This document shows positions 24,885 through 32,300 of a stretch of DNA of 33,761 bases, in pieces. Made by a program: the position numbers and the translations under genes. Every line of letters begins with the position of its first letter. The stretch's first letter is position 1. A model generated the notes under the pieces. It did not search any database. It worked only from the letters and a program-made list of their open reading frames with translations, and was not told where the DNA came from. Source of the DNA: Bacteroidales bacterium (GTDB taxonomy: Bacteria; Bacteroidota; Bacteroidia; Bacteroidales; UBA932); contig JAFZBF010000003.1 in the NCBI GenBank assembly GCA_017561885.1, forward strand, positions 1 through 33,761. The letters are read 5' to 3'.

Positions 24885-27800
24885 ATGCACGGACTTGTCA
24901 TAGCCATACTGCTCGCCGTTATCCCGCTCTCCGAGATCGACACACGCGTCGGGACTGCCGCGAGCGATTCCCCGACTGCCAGCATATTCGGCAGCGGGGG
25001 TGAAGTGCACGGAAACATCATACCCTGCGTCACCGAGCCGCACGGCCACACTTTCTGGACGCCGCAGACCCGCCAGACGGAACGCAAAGGCGTCAGCCCG
25101 TATTATTATGAAGACAGTGAACTGCTGGGTTTCCGCGCTTCACACTGGCTGTCCGGCGGCGCTACGCAGGACTACGGCTCTTTCGCCATCCTGCCTTCTT
25201 CGGATCCTGTCCCTCTGGACCATTCTGCTGAGACGGCTACACCCTCATATTATGCCCTTGGCGGCTGGGAGATGACCGGCCGCAGCCACAGCGCCATCTT
25301 CCGCTTCGACGATTGCGAGTATCTCCGTGTAACCGTGATAAGCGACGAAGGGGAGGGTGCGCTTGAACGGCCTTCCGAAGGGTCGAGGGAGATCAGCGGC
25401 AGCAACCCCGTACACCGCATCTATCAGGGCAGCGGCAAGCCTGCAGGCTTCAGCGGCCATTTCACCGTCGTCGCCGATGATGACTTCGAGGTGGTGGAGT
25501 ATGTGCCTGGCGAGACTGTGCTGGTGCGGTTCAAGATTCCCGGAATGCATGTCGTAAAGGCGGCTTCGTCTTTCAAGAGCATTGAGGGTACACGGGCCAA
25601 TCTGGAGGCCGAGATTCCCGGCTGGGACTTCTACTCCGTCAAGATGGATCTCGACTCGGTATGGAACGAGCGCTTTTCTCTCATAGATGTGGAAGGTCCC
25701 GACGAAGAGGTCCGGAAACATTTCTACGGCTCTCTGTGGAGGGCTTCACTGCTGCCCCGTAAGGTGAGCGATGCCGGCGAGGCTCCGGACTATGACGATT
25801 TCTCGATGTGGGATACCTACAGGGCTCTGCATCCGCTGCTGACGATAATCGAGCCTTCTCGTGTCAGCGATATGATCAACGCTCTGCTGCGCAAGTACGA
25901 CCGCGGCGGATGGCTTCCCATATTCCCCTGCTGGGGCAGCTACACCAGCGCTATGATAGGAGACCATTGCGTCAGCATGATCGTAGATGCCTGGACCAAG
26001 GGCATTCGCGGCTTCGATGTCAGCAAGGCTTACAGGGCGATGCGCAAGAATGCCTTCGAGACGCCTTCCGACAGCCTGTACGAAGACGGCCGAGGCCGCA
26101 GGGCGCTCCAGTCTTATCTGCAATATGGATATGTTCCGCTTGAAGATGAAGTGCCTTTTGCCTTCCACAAGCGCGAACAGGTGTCCAGGACGCTGGAATA
26201 TGCTTATGACGACTGGTGCCTGTCGCAGATTGCCCTCCGTCTCGGACACTTTGCTGACTGGCTGAGGCTCCGCCGCCGTGCCGGCAACTGGCGCAACGTG
26301 TTCAGTCCGGTGACCCACTGGCCTCAGGGACGCCGTTCTGACGGCAGTTTCCTAGACGAAGACAATTACTTGCAGAAGACTTCTTTCATAACCGAAGGCA
26401 CTCCGGCTCACTATGCCTGGTATGTGCCGCAGGATGTCCCCGGCCTCATAAAGGAAATGGGAGGGGAGGAGGTTTTCGTGGCAAGGCTTGACTCTATGTT
26501 TTCAGAGCGTCGCTACTGGCACGGCAACGAACCTTGCCATCAGGTGGCGTGGCTCTATGATTATACATCCCAGCCTTGGAAGACCCAGGCTGCTGTACGC
26601 GACATCATCGCCACGGAATACCGCAATACGCCGGGCGGCTTGAGCGGCAACGACGATTCGGGCCAAATGAGCGCCTGGTACATCTTCGCGACGCTGGGCT
26701 TCTATCCGGTGTGTCCGGGCAGCAGCGAATATGCGCTCGGCGCATCGTCGTTCAGCAATGCGGTGCTGCATCTTGAGAACGGGCGTGAGTTCAAGATACT
26801 TTCTTCCGGACAGGGTGACTATGTGCAGAAGGTGACCCTGAACGGGAGGGTTTTGAAGCGGCCCTTCCTGAAGCATCGTCAGATTATGCGGGGCGGTGTG
26901 CTGGAGTTTGAGATGGGGCCTGCTCCGGCCGGGGCTGTGCTTCCGCTGCGGGAGCTGACCTTCGACGGCTTCTTCGAGGATGCGACTCTGCGCCTCGACT
27001 ACGTTCTGGCGGGCGATGCTTCCCATCAGGAGATATATCTGGAGAATATGCTCCGGACCTCGGTATGGGCTGGGCGTCGCAGCAATCTGGATACGCTGCT
27101 GCTCAGGGGCAACGGACAGGTCGTGGTCCGCGACGGGCGTTCCGGGCAGGTGCTCTACAAGAACGGCTTTTCTTCGCTGTTCCAGGAGTGGCAGGCCACG
27201 CCTGAGGCTGCCGTCCGCCCGCGTGCCTTTGAGATTTGCCTGCAGGTGCCTTTCCCTCGCGAACCGGTGACGGTGGAGGTTTGTCTGTTCGACATCCACG
27301 CGGCTGTGGCGGCCAGGATCGTGCACAGTGTGGATCCTTCGGACATACTGATACGGAAGGTGCAGGAGGGGGCTTCCGGGTCGGACGGTCTGGACGGTCA
27401 GTCCGGTTTGTTGGGACAACCAGGGCGTTCTGCGAAGGGTGAGGTGCGTATGCTGCTGGAAGGCGGGCCTGTAGACAGGGCTCTGGACCTGGTGGTCATC
27501 AGCGAAGGTTATCTGGCCGGGCAGCGCGAGAAGTTCTATGCCGATGCGGCCCGTCTGGTGCGTGACTGCCTTCTCGCGACTGAGCCGTATTCATCGTACC
27601 GCGACCGTTTCAATATACGCGCGGTTTTCGTCCCTTCGGCCGACGAGGGGCCCAGCGTGCCGCGGGAAGGCATCTGGAACGACACTGCCGTGGATTCCCA
27701 TTACGACACTTTCTACAGCGACCGCTACCTGACCACGTCATCGATGCGCAAGCTGTACGATGCGCTCGGGACGGTTCCTTTCGAGCACGTGATTGCCCTG

Positions 27801-28292
27801 GTGAATACTCCGCGCTATGGAGGTGGGGGCATATACAACAATATTTCTGTGGCCAGCAGCGACCATCCCTCTTCGGGCATCGTTTTCGTGCATGAGTTCG
27901 GGCATGCTTTCGCCGGTCTGGCCGACGAATATGCCTATGACGAGTTCGATCCGGTGTATCCTGCAGATACGGAGCCCTGGGAGCCGAACATCACCACGCT
28001 GAAGGATTTCGGCAGCAAGTGGGAGGATATGCTTCCCGCCGGAACGCCTGTTCCCACTCAGCCGGACGCCCTTCTGGACAGCGTCGACGTGCGCAAGGTA
28101 TGGCAGACCTTCAGTCCTGAGCTGCGTGCTTCCCTGAATGAGCAGCTTGGAGTGTACGAGGGTGCCGGCAACAGCACCAAGGGTGTCTACCGCCCCGTCC
28201 AGGAGTGCCGTATGCGCATCAACGAGTGCGATTCCTTCTGCCCCGTCTGCCGCAGGGCGATCGTCCGTACTATTGAGTTTTATACGAGGTAA
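24885..28292 (+). CDS. GH92 alpha-mannosidase fused to M64 (IgA-protease-type) metallopeptidase
   Basis: 1135-residue exported protein. After a short hydrophobic leader (residues 2-16, few charges, so signal strength is uncertain) comes a GH92 exo-alpha-mannosidase (about 18-685): PHGHTFWTPQTRQTE, DFSMWDTYRALHPL, GGWLPIFPCWGSYTSAMIGD, SRTLEYAYDDW with candidate acid E438, and GNDDSGQMSAWYIFATLGFYP with D590/D591. Residues about 690-825 match the M64 N-terminal beta domain (FFEDATLRLDYVLAG, NGFSSLFQEWQAT). A collagen-like Gly-X-Y linker spans 829-852. The catalytic M64 domain (about 855-1130) has HEFGHAFAGLADEY with H1003, E1004, H1007 and D1014 for zinc. Both halves appear catalytically complete. 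The likely job is removal of mannose and cleavage of the peptide of host glycoproteins. The frame is open throughout; the fusion is seen directly, substrate is inferred. Confidence 0.88.
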   Translation: MHGLVIAILLAVIPLSEIDTRVGTAASDSPTASIFGSGGEVHGNIIPCVTEPHGHTFWTPQTRQTERKGVSPYYYEDSELLGFRASHWLSGGATQDYGSFAILPSSDPVPLDHSAETATPSYYALGGWEMTGRSHSAIFRFDDCEYLRVTVISDEGEGALERPSEGSREISGSNPVHRIYQGSGKPAGFSGHFTVVADDDFEVVEYVPGETVLVRFKIPGMHVVKAASSFKSIEGTRANLEAEIPGWDFYSVKMDLDSVWNERFSLIDVEGPDEEVRKHFYGSLWRASLLPRKVSDAGEAPDYDDFSMWDTYRALHPLLTIIEPSRVSDMINALLRKYDRGGWLPIFPCWGSYTSAMIGDHCVSMIVDAWTKGIRGFDVSKAYRAMRKNAFETPSDSLYEDGRGRRALQSYLQYGYVPLEDEVPFAFHKREQVSRTLEYAYDDWCLSQIALRLGHFADWLRLRRRAGNWRNVFSPVTHWPQGRRSDGSFLDEDNYLQKTSFITEGTPAHYAWYVPQDVPGLIKEMGGEEVFVARLDSMFSERRYWHGNEPCHQVAWLYDYTSQPWKTQAAVRDIIATEYRNTPGGLSGNDDSGQMSAWYIFATLGFYPVCPGSSEYALGASSFSNAVLHLENGREFKILSSGQGDYVQKVTLNGRVLKRPFLKHRQIMRGGVLEFEMGPAPAGAVLPLRELTFDGFFEDATLRLDYVLAGDASHQEIYLENMLRTSVWAGRRSNLDTLLLRGNGQVVVRDGRSGQVLYKNGFSSLFQEWQATPEAAVRPRAFEICLQVPFPREPVTVEVCLFDIHAAVAARIVHSVDPSDILIRKVQEGASGSDGLDGQSGLLGQPGRSAKGEVRMLLEGGPVDRALDLVVISEGYLAGQREKFYADAARLVRDCLLATEPYSSYRDRFNIRAVFVPSADEGPSVPREGIWNDTAVDSHYDTFYSDRYLTTSSMRKLYDALGTVPFEHVIALVNTPRYGGGGIYNNISVASSDHPSSGIVFVHEFGHAFAGLADEYAYDEFDPVYPADTEPWEPNITTLKDFGSKWEDMLPAGTPVPTQPDALLDSVDVRKVWQTFSPELRASLNEQLGVYEGAGNSTKGVYRPVQECRMRINECDSFCPVCRRAIVRTIEFYTR

Positions 28293-28297
28293 GGCCG

Positions 28298-28623
28298 GCT
28301 CGCCTTTCACGGGAGACGGACGTGCTTCGAACTGGCTTCCATCCCCGCAAACCGCCCTTTCGCGGGCCAGACGGACGGAAAACTGCCTCGTATCCCGGCA
28401 AACGGCCCTTCCGCGGAACGGACGGACGGAAAACAGCCTCGTATCCCTGCAAACGGCCCTTTCTCGGGACAGACGGACGGAAAACAGCCTCGTATCCCGG
28501 CAAACCCGCCTTTCCCGGGCCAGACGGACGGAAAACAGCCTCTTATCCCGGCAAACCCGCCTTTCACGGGCCAGACGGACGGAAAAATGCCTCGTATCCC
28601 GGCAAACCGGCCTTTCCCGAGCC
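28298..28623. repeat. 51-bp-period palindromic array, 6 units plus a partial one
   Basis: Six cores begin at 28341, 28392, 28443, 28494, 28545 and 28596, exactly 51 bp apart, with a degraded unit at 28298-28317 before them. Arms are of the type ATCCCGGCAAA / TTTCCCGGGCC, so the first base is A instead of G and the end CC instead of AC in most copies. Linkers (AGACGGACGGAAAACAGCCT..) resemble the reverse complement of those at 1-204. The array starts a few bases after the GH92-M64 stop codon. No real gene lies in it; all open frames are repeats of 17 codons. Confidence 0.9.
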
Positions 28624-28740
28624 AGACGTGCTCCGGGGAACGGCTGCTGCACGGAAAGCAAGGCCTTCGGGGGGTTCCGTTCGCTGATGCTCACTCCAAT
28701 CCCTCCCACCGCATACTTCGTCCTGCTGCGCAGAACTCGC

Positions 28741-28872
28741 AGTCGGCAAGGCTTGCGACTGCAATGCTTCCGGCAACCGCAAAATTATTCCACAATTTTG
28801 CGCCCCTCCAGACCCCCATCTTCGTTTCGGCAAAGCCTCACGAAGCGGGGCACAATGTTGCCCTGAAGCATT
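28741..28872. repeat. Nested inverted-repeat (cloverleaf-like) element
   Basis: A small hairpin at 28741-28760 (AGTCGGCAAG / GCTTGCGACT) is followed by a larger structure. Its outer arms are AATGCTTCCGGCAAC (28763-28777) and GTTGCCCTGAAGCATT (28857-28872). Inside are two hairpins: CGCAAAATT / AATTTTGCG (28778-28786, 28794-28802) and CTTCGT / ACGAAG (28820-28825, 28840-28845). It could be a mobile palindromic element or a structured RNA. No copy was seen elsewhere in the window. Confidence 0.5.
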
Positions 28873-28909
28873 CAGCCGACACGCCATATGGCCGTCTGCT
28901 CGCAGGCTG

Positions 28910-28973
28910 AACTTATCCTCGGACGTCAGCAGGAGACCTTAATAATCTCCTGCTGGCGGACGGGAGATAAGTT
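28910..28973. repeat. 64-bp hairpin element, GTTATCC family (copy of 332-395)
   Basis: Direct-orientation copy of the element at 332-395, with the same length and nearly the same arms (AACTTATCC ... GTCAGCAGGA and TCCTGCTGGC ... GAGATAAGTT). Several arm differences keep pairing, for example ATATGTT to ATAAGTT opposite AACTTAT. The similarity runs on to about 29006. Confidence 0.85.
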
Positions 28974-29029
28974 TATTGCTGATCTAGCTGCACAGAAGGT
29001 TCTGCCTGTGGGTTAGTTCACGAATCTAA

Positions 29030-29089
29030 GTTATCCTGGCCGGACAAAGCGAGCCTTTACCAGAGCTCGCTTTACTGGCTGGAGATAAC
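29030..29089. repeat. 60-bp hairpin element, GTTATCC family
   Basis: Arms at 29030-29054 (GTTATCCTGG ... AAAGCGAGC) and 29065-29089 (GCTCGCTTT ... GGAGATAAC) pair over 25 bp with few mismatches. Ends and the AGCGAGC/GCTCGCT inner stem match the element at 206-270, while the middle of the arm differs. Confidence 0.8.
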
Positions 29090-29110
29090 ATCATCCGCTA
29101 TCATCACAAA

Positions 29111-29258
29111 CCCAACTTTCACGGATGAAACAACTATGTCCCACAGTGCCGTGCAGGACATATTGCAAGAATCCGTGGCAGGAAATCCCTCCACGGATTT
29201 CTGTAAGGCCTTCAGCATATGCCCGTAGAAGGGGTAGTGTGCATCCGTGAAAGTTGGG
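29111..29258. repeat. 148-bp element with 17-bp perfect terminal inverted repeats
   Basis: CCCAACTTTCACGGATG at 29111-29127 is perfectly repeated in inverse at 29242-29258. Inside, AATCCGTGG (29170-29178) and CCACGGATT (29191-29199) make a second inverted repeat, and the CCGTG/CACGG motif of the ends recurs there. Size and ends are those of a MITE-like or palindromic non-autonomous element. No target-site duplication was established. Confidence 0.65.
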
Positions 29259-29306
29259 TATTGTCTTCATGGCCATCAGAAGCACCATACTCCACCAGTG
29301 GAGATG

Positions 29307-29403
29307 GGGTTATCTCCCGAAGGCTGCAGCGAGCTCCACCTAACGGCTCGCTTTGCCTTCGAGGATAACCCTTCTGTCCCCGCAAACCGCCCTTTCGCGG
29401 GAC
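29307..29403. repeat. Inverted copy of the 65-bp hairpin plus one palindromic core
   Basis: The 65-bp hairpin at 29307-29371 is the reverse complement of 206-270, and a single 28-nt palindromic core follows at 29376-29403 after the same 4-nt gap as at the left end of the window. Similarity also extends through ATCTCCACTG, so about 108 bp (174-281 and 29296-29403) form a long-range inverted duplication. Confidence 0.85.
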
Positions 29404-29429
29404 GGAGCACACAATAAACAATTGTATAT

Positions 29430-29437
29430 TAACTTTG
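29430..29437 (+). promoter_or_regulatory. Candidate -7 box of the rSAM/lipoprotein operon
   Basis: TAACTTTG matches TAnnTTTG in an AT-rich stretch. The -33 element is not clear. Transcription would start near 29444, leaving a leader of about 28 nt before the GTG at 29472. Confidence 0.45.
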
Positions 29438-29471
29438 TAATAGAAATATTCAGCAAAGCTATAGTACTGCC

Positions 29472-30530
29472 GTGAATCCTCTGCTTTTCCGTATGCTGCG
29501 TGACAACGAGGTAAGAGTCCACGAACTCAACTACCTCTTCTGGGAGTGCACCACCCGGTGCAACTTCCGATGCCGTCACTGCGGCAGCGACTGCGGCATG
29601 GCAGAGCGTGTAAAGGATATGCCGCTCGAGGACTTCCTAGAGGCTGTGGATACCATACCGAAGGAGCGCATACCGAAGAACTTTACGGTTGTGCTCACCG
29701 GCGGTGAGCCTTTGCTACGGCCGGATATCCTTGAAATAGGGAAGGCGCTCCGCAACCGGGGACTGCAGTGGAGCATCGTCTCCAACGGTTGGCTTTACGA
29801 CGACGAGATGCACCTGAAACTGGTGGATGCAGGGATGGGCGCAGTCACGGTGAGTCTGGACGGTCTGGAGGCGGCCCACGAATGGATGCGCGGCATTCCG
29901 GGAAGTTATGGCAGGGCGCTCAGGGCAATTGCTGCGTTTGCACGTGACCCTCGAGTGAATGGAGATGTTGTTACCTGCGTCAACAAAAGGAATATCGGAG
30001 AACTGCCTCAGATGTACGAAGTGCTTTCCGGCCTGGGGCTGAAGCAGTGGCGTCTGTTCACCGTCATCCCCATCGGCCGCGCCGCCGGCGACCCCGATAT
30101 GTTCCTTACCGAAGAAGAATTCGTCTCTCTTATGGAATTCATCAGGCAGAAACGCATCCAGGGCGGCCCGATGAAGGTCACATTCAGCTGCGAAGGCTAT
30201 CTGGGACGCTATGAGGAGAAAGTCCGCGACGGCCGGTTCTTCTGCCATGCCGGAGTGAACATCGCTTCTGTCCTGATCGACGGCCGGATCTGTGCCTGCC
30301 CCAACATCGACCGGGACCGCTTCTCGCAGGGCAGCATATATCAGGACGGTCTGTGGCAGGTATGGCAGGAACGCTTCCAGCCGTTCAGAAATCGCAGCTG
30401 GGCAAAGACAGGACGGTGCGAAAATTGCAGGGAGTGGCGTAACTGCCTCGGCGGCGGAATGCATAATTGGCACGGAGACTGCGCAGTTGCCCTTCAGTGT
30501 CATTATGCCAAGACATTGAAAAACGCTTAA
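29472..30530 (+). CDS. Radical SAM/SPASM protein, lipoprotein-associated type
   Basis: 352 residues starting at GTG. CNFRCRHC (C30, C34, C37) is the CxxxCxxC motif that holds the 4Fe-4S cluster for S-adenosylmethionine; LTGGEPLLRPDI is the GGE motif. The C-terminal part has a SPASM/twitch-type set of cysteines (from about 258: FFCHAGVNIASVLIDGRICACPNIDR, then GRCENCREWRNCLGGGMHNW), expected to bind auxiliary clusters as in RiPP maturases. I recognise the pairing with a small CYG-type lipoprotein as the rSAM/lipoprotein system annotated in Bacteroidota (TIGR04133/TIGR04134 type). The reaction is unknown; modification of the lipoprotein encoded next is the obvious hypothesis. The gap to that gene is 12 nt. 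Confidence 0.88.
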   Translation: MNPLLFRMLRDNEVRVHELNYLFWECTTRCNFRCRHCGSDCGMAERVKDMPLEDFLEAVDTIPKERIPKNFTVVLTGGEPLLRPDILEIGKALRNRGLQWSIVSNGWLYDDEMHLKLVDAGMGAVTVSLDGLEAAHEWMRGIPGSYGRALRAIAAFARDPRVNGDVVTCVNKRNIGELPQMYEVLSGLGLKQWRLFTVIPIGRAAGDPDMFLTEEEFVSLMEFIRQKRIQGGPMKVTFSCEGYLGRYEEKVRDGRFFCHAGVNIASVLIDGRICACPNIDRDRFSQGSIYQDGLWQVWQERFQPFRNRSWAKTGRCENCREWRNCLGGGMHNWHGDCAVALQCHYAKTLKNA

Positions 30531-30542
30531 AATGATGATAAT

Positions 30543-30932
30543 ATGAAATGGTTTCGCAATTTTCTCAAAGGATTGTCCCTCACCAGCGCTCTTTTCGTAG
30601 TGCAGGCCTGCTACGGCACGCCTCAGCCTTCGTGGTTCGGTGAAGGAGGGGAGGCTCAGATGTCTTTCTCACTGGTTGCAGAAGATACAGGTGCGCCGAT
30701 AGAGGGCGTACTCGTCAAGAGCATCACCACTCTGGAATATGACAGCGAACCTGCTTTCGAGCTTGGAGTTACCGACCCCAGCGGCAAATGCCACGTGTCG
30801 ATTCCCTATATGAGGAATTATGAAGGTCCGGTGCTGACCTTCGAGGATCCGAAGGGCAACTATGTCGCAAAGGACACCACTCTCACTGACCTCAGGGAAC
30901 GCGAGATCGTCATAAAACTCAGCCATAAGTAA
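30543..30932 (+). CDS. Small lipoprotein of the rSAM/lipoprotein system
   Basis: 129 residues. The signal peptide runs to VVQAC-YGTP, with acylated C23 and the conserved CYGTP start of the mature protein. The rest (about 40-125) is a carboxypeptidase-regulatory/Ig-like beta-sandwich: SFSLVAEDTGAPIEGVLVKS, then VTDPSGKCHVSIPY, and DTTLTDLREREIVIKL at the end. One internal Cys lies in GKCHV. It is the likely substrate or partner of the radical SAM enzyme upstream. The stop overlaps the next start (TAATG), so translation of the barrel protein is coupled. Confidence 0.83.
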   Translation: MKWFRNFLKGLSLTSALFVVQACYGTPQPSWFGEGGEAQMSFSLVAEDTGAPIEGVLVKSITTLEYDSEPAFELGVTDPSGKCHVSIPYMRNYEGPVLTFEDPKGNYVAKDTTLTDLREREIVIKLSHK

Positions 30933-31537
30933 TGAGAACTCGTCTGATAGCAGTTGCAATCCTCCTTGGGATCGCACTGGGGGCATCTGCCCAGGAATCC
31001 TCTTTCCAGAAGAGATATTCCATCGAGATCGGTACCGGAATCCCGCCGCTTTACATGGACTATATGACCACGGCTGACCGTCTTGCGGCAAAAGGCCTGG
31101 AAATTGACAAGGACGGCGCCTTTTATCCGGTAGTCAGCCTGTCCGGGGTAATGCAAGTCTCGCAGAAGAATGAGTTCACGCTTACGCTCGGAACATCGTG
31201 GTGCCATCACAAGGTGATACAGTATTCTGTCTTCGGAACGGATCCGAACGGGAATCCCAGATACAACATGAGTGACGGAAAGCCTGCCGGATGGATGAAT
31301 TCCGGTTTGCAGTATTCATTCAATCTCAACTGGAGGCACTTGTGGAATCCTCAGAATATGGCGACTTTCTACAGCGGCCTGGGCATCGGCTATTCTCCGG
31401 CTCTCGGCCCAACACCTGTGCCGACCCTGACACCTGTCGCGCTCCGCGTCGGCGGCGACCATTTCTACGGCTTTATAGAATGTACCATTGGTGCTGTGGC
31501 TACCTTTGCCCACGGCGGCCTGGGGTGGAGGTTCTAG
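30932..31537 (+). CDS. Outer-membrane beta-barrel-like protein
   Basis: 201 residues with signal peptide MRTRLIAVAILLGIALGASA-Q. Alternating amphipathic strands (RYSIEIGTGIPPLY, EFTLTLGTSWCHH, LQYSFNLNWRHLW, ATFYSGLGIGYSPA, GFIECTIGAVATFAHGGLGWRF) and a C-terminal Phe are features of small 8-strand outer-membrane barrels. It is the third gene of the rSAM/lipoprotein cassette and begins within the stop codon of the lipoprotein gene. It might display or receive the modified lipoprotein. No specific family recognised. Confidence 0.7.
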   Translation: MRTRLIAVAILLGIALGASAQESSFQKRYSIEIGTGIPPLYMDYMTTADRLAAKGLEIDKDGAFYPVVSLSGVMQVSQKNEFTLTLGTSWCHHKVIQYSVFGTDPNGNPRYNMSDGKPAGWMNSGLQYSFNLNWRHLWNPQNMATFYSGLGIGYSPALGPTPVPTLTPVALRVGGDHFYGFIECTIGAVATFAHGGLGWRF

Positions 31538-31575
31538 GACGGACGAGCTCTCCGTAGTGACAGAATGGTTCCAGT

Positions 31576-31989
31576 CTAATGCGTTTCTTCCGCTTCGATA
31601 ATTGACAAAAGCTCTGCAGGTGTTACTACAATGGGAGTTTTGGGAAAATGTTTTGTATTGCCTGTTACAAGGTAAGACCCCTCTTTAGAAAGAGCTACTT
31701 CATAGAAAACGACATCTTTCTGGTCGATGATGATTTCTTCGGTTTTTGTGCGCTCCAGCATCATTCCAAGAAAAGATATGGCGTCAAGTATTGCATCTAC
31801 CGCATCGGTGGGAAGATGCAGTTTTTCTCGATGAAGCACCTCTACATATTCATGATATATCTCTTCATTGAAGAGTGGGACAATCTTACCGTTAAGAATA
31901 TACTTGCGGATGAGAACAGTTGCGGCATCTAGATGCTGGGATAGTAGAGATGATACGATGACATTTGTGTCGATAACTGCATAAATCAT
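31576..31989 (-). CDS. PIN-domain toxin (putative ribonuclease)
   Basis: 137-residue PIN-domain protein of the COG1569-like group. The acidic metal site is formed by D7 in AVIDTNVIVSS, a Glu in NEEIYHEYVEVL, and KDVVFYEVALSKEGSYLVTGNTKHFP, which gives the last Asp/Glu and the typical LVTGN-KHFP ending. It probably cleaves RNA with Mg2+ or Mn2+. Start: ATG at 31989, sharing one base with the antitoxin stop (TGATG); a GTG one codon earlier is also in frame. It is the second gene of a toxin-antitoxin pair and faces the rSAM cassette tail to tail. Confidence 0.87.
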   Translation of the reverse strand: MIYAVIDTNVIVSSLLSQHLDAATVLIRKYILNGKIVPLFNEEIYHEYVEVLHREKLHLPTDAVDAILDAISFLGMMLERTKTEEIIIDQKDVVFYEVALSKEGSYLVTGNTKHFPKTPIVVTPAELLSIIEAEETH

Positions 31990-32282
31990 CACTTCCCCTC
32001 CCTGGCCAAACGGATTTCCTCATTGATTTCATCTAGGGTGAGGTTGGGGAGTTCGCCTCGTAGAGCCATGGCTCGGATTCTGTCAAAAGCGTCTTTGCCT
32101 TTACTTATGACTTCGTCTTTAGTTGGAGCCTCAATGATAAAAGGTATCCTGCGATTTCTCACTACTGTACGGGCGAAAATATTGAAAGCAGTGTTGGTGC
32201 TCATGCCAAATTCGTCGCATAGCTTATCAAATTGTACTTTGAGGTCATTATCCATTCGGATGGTCATTGCTGTTTGTGCCAT
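31989..32282 (-). CDS. RelB/DinJ-like ribbon-helix-helix antitoxin
   Basis: 97 residues. The start MAQTAMTIRMDNDLKVQFDKLCDEFGMSTNTAFNIFARTVV is the RelB/DinJ form of the ribbon-helix-helix DNA-binding domain: strand TAMTIRMD and two helices. The C-terminal half (about 55-97), with acidic and helical segments, should wrap the toxin. It is encoded directly before a PIN toxin with one shared base, and probably represses the promoter at 32301-32330. RelB/DinJ antitoxins are better known beside RelE/YafQ toxins, so the partner here is a mixed pairing. Confidence 0.87.
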   Translation of the reverse strand: MAQTAMTIRMDNDLKVQFDKLCDEFGMSTNTAFNIFARTVVRNRRIPFIIEAPTKDEVISKGKDAFDRIRAMALRGELPNLTLDEINEEIRLAREGK

Positions 32283-32300
32283 AGTTTTTCATGTTTTTAG

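Noticed and set aside
27738..28866. Large open frames on both strands across 28290-28640
   Set aside because: They read through the 51-bp array and the end of the GH92-M64 gene in other phases; repetitive peptides without a start signal.
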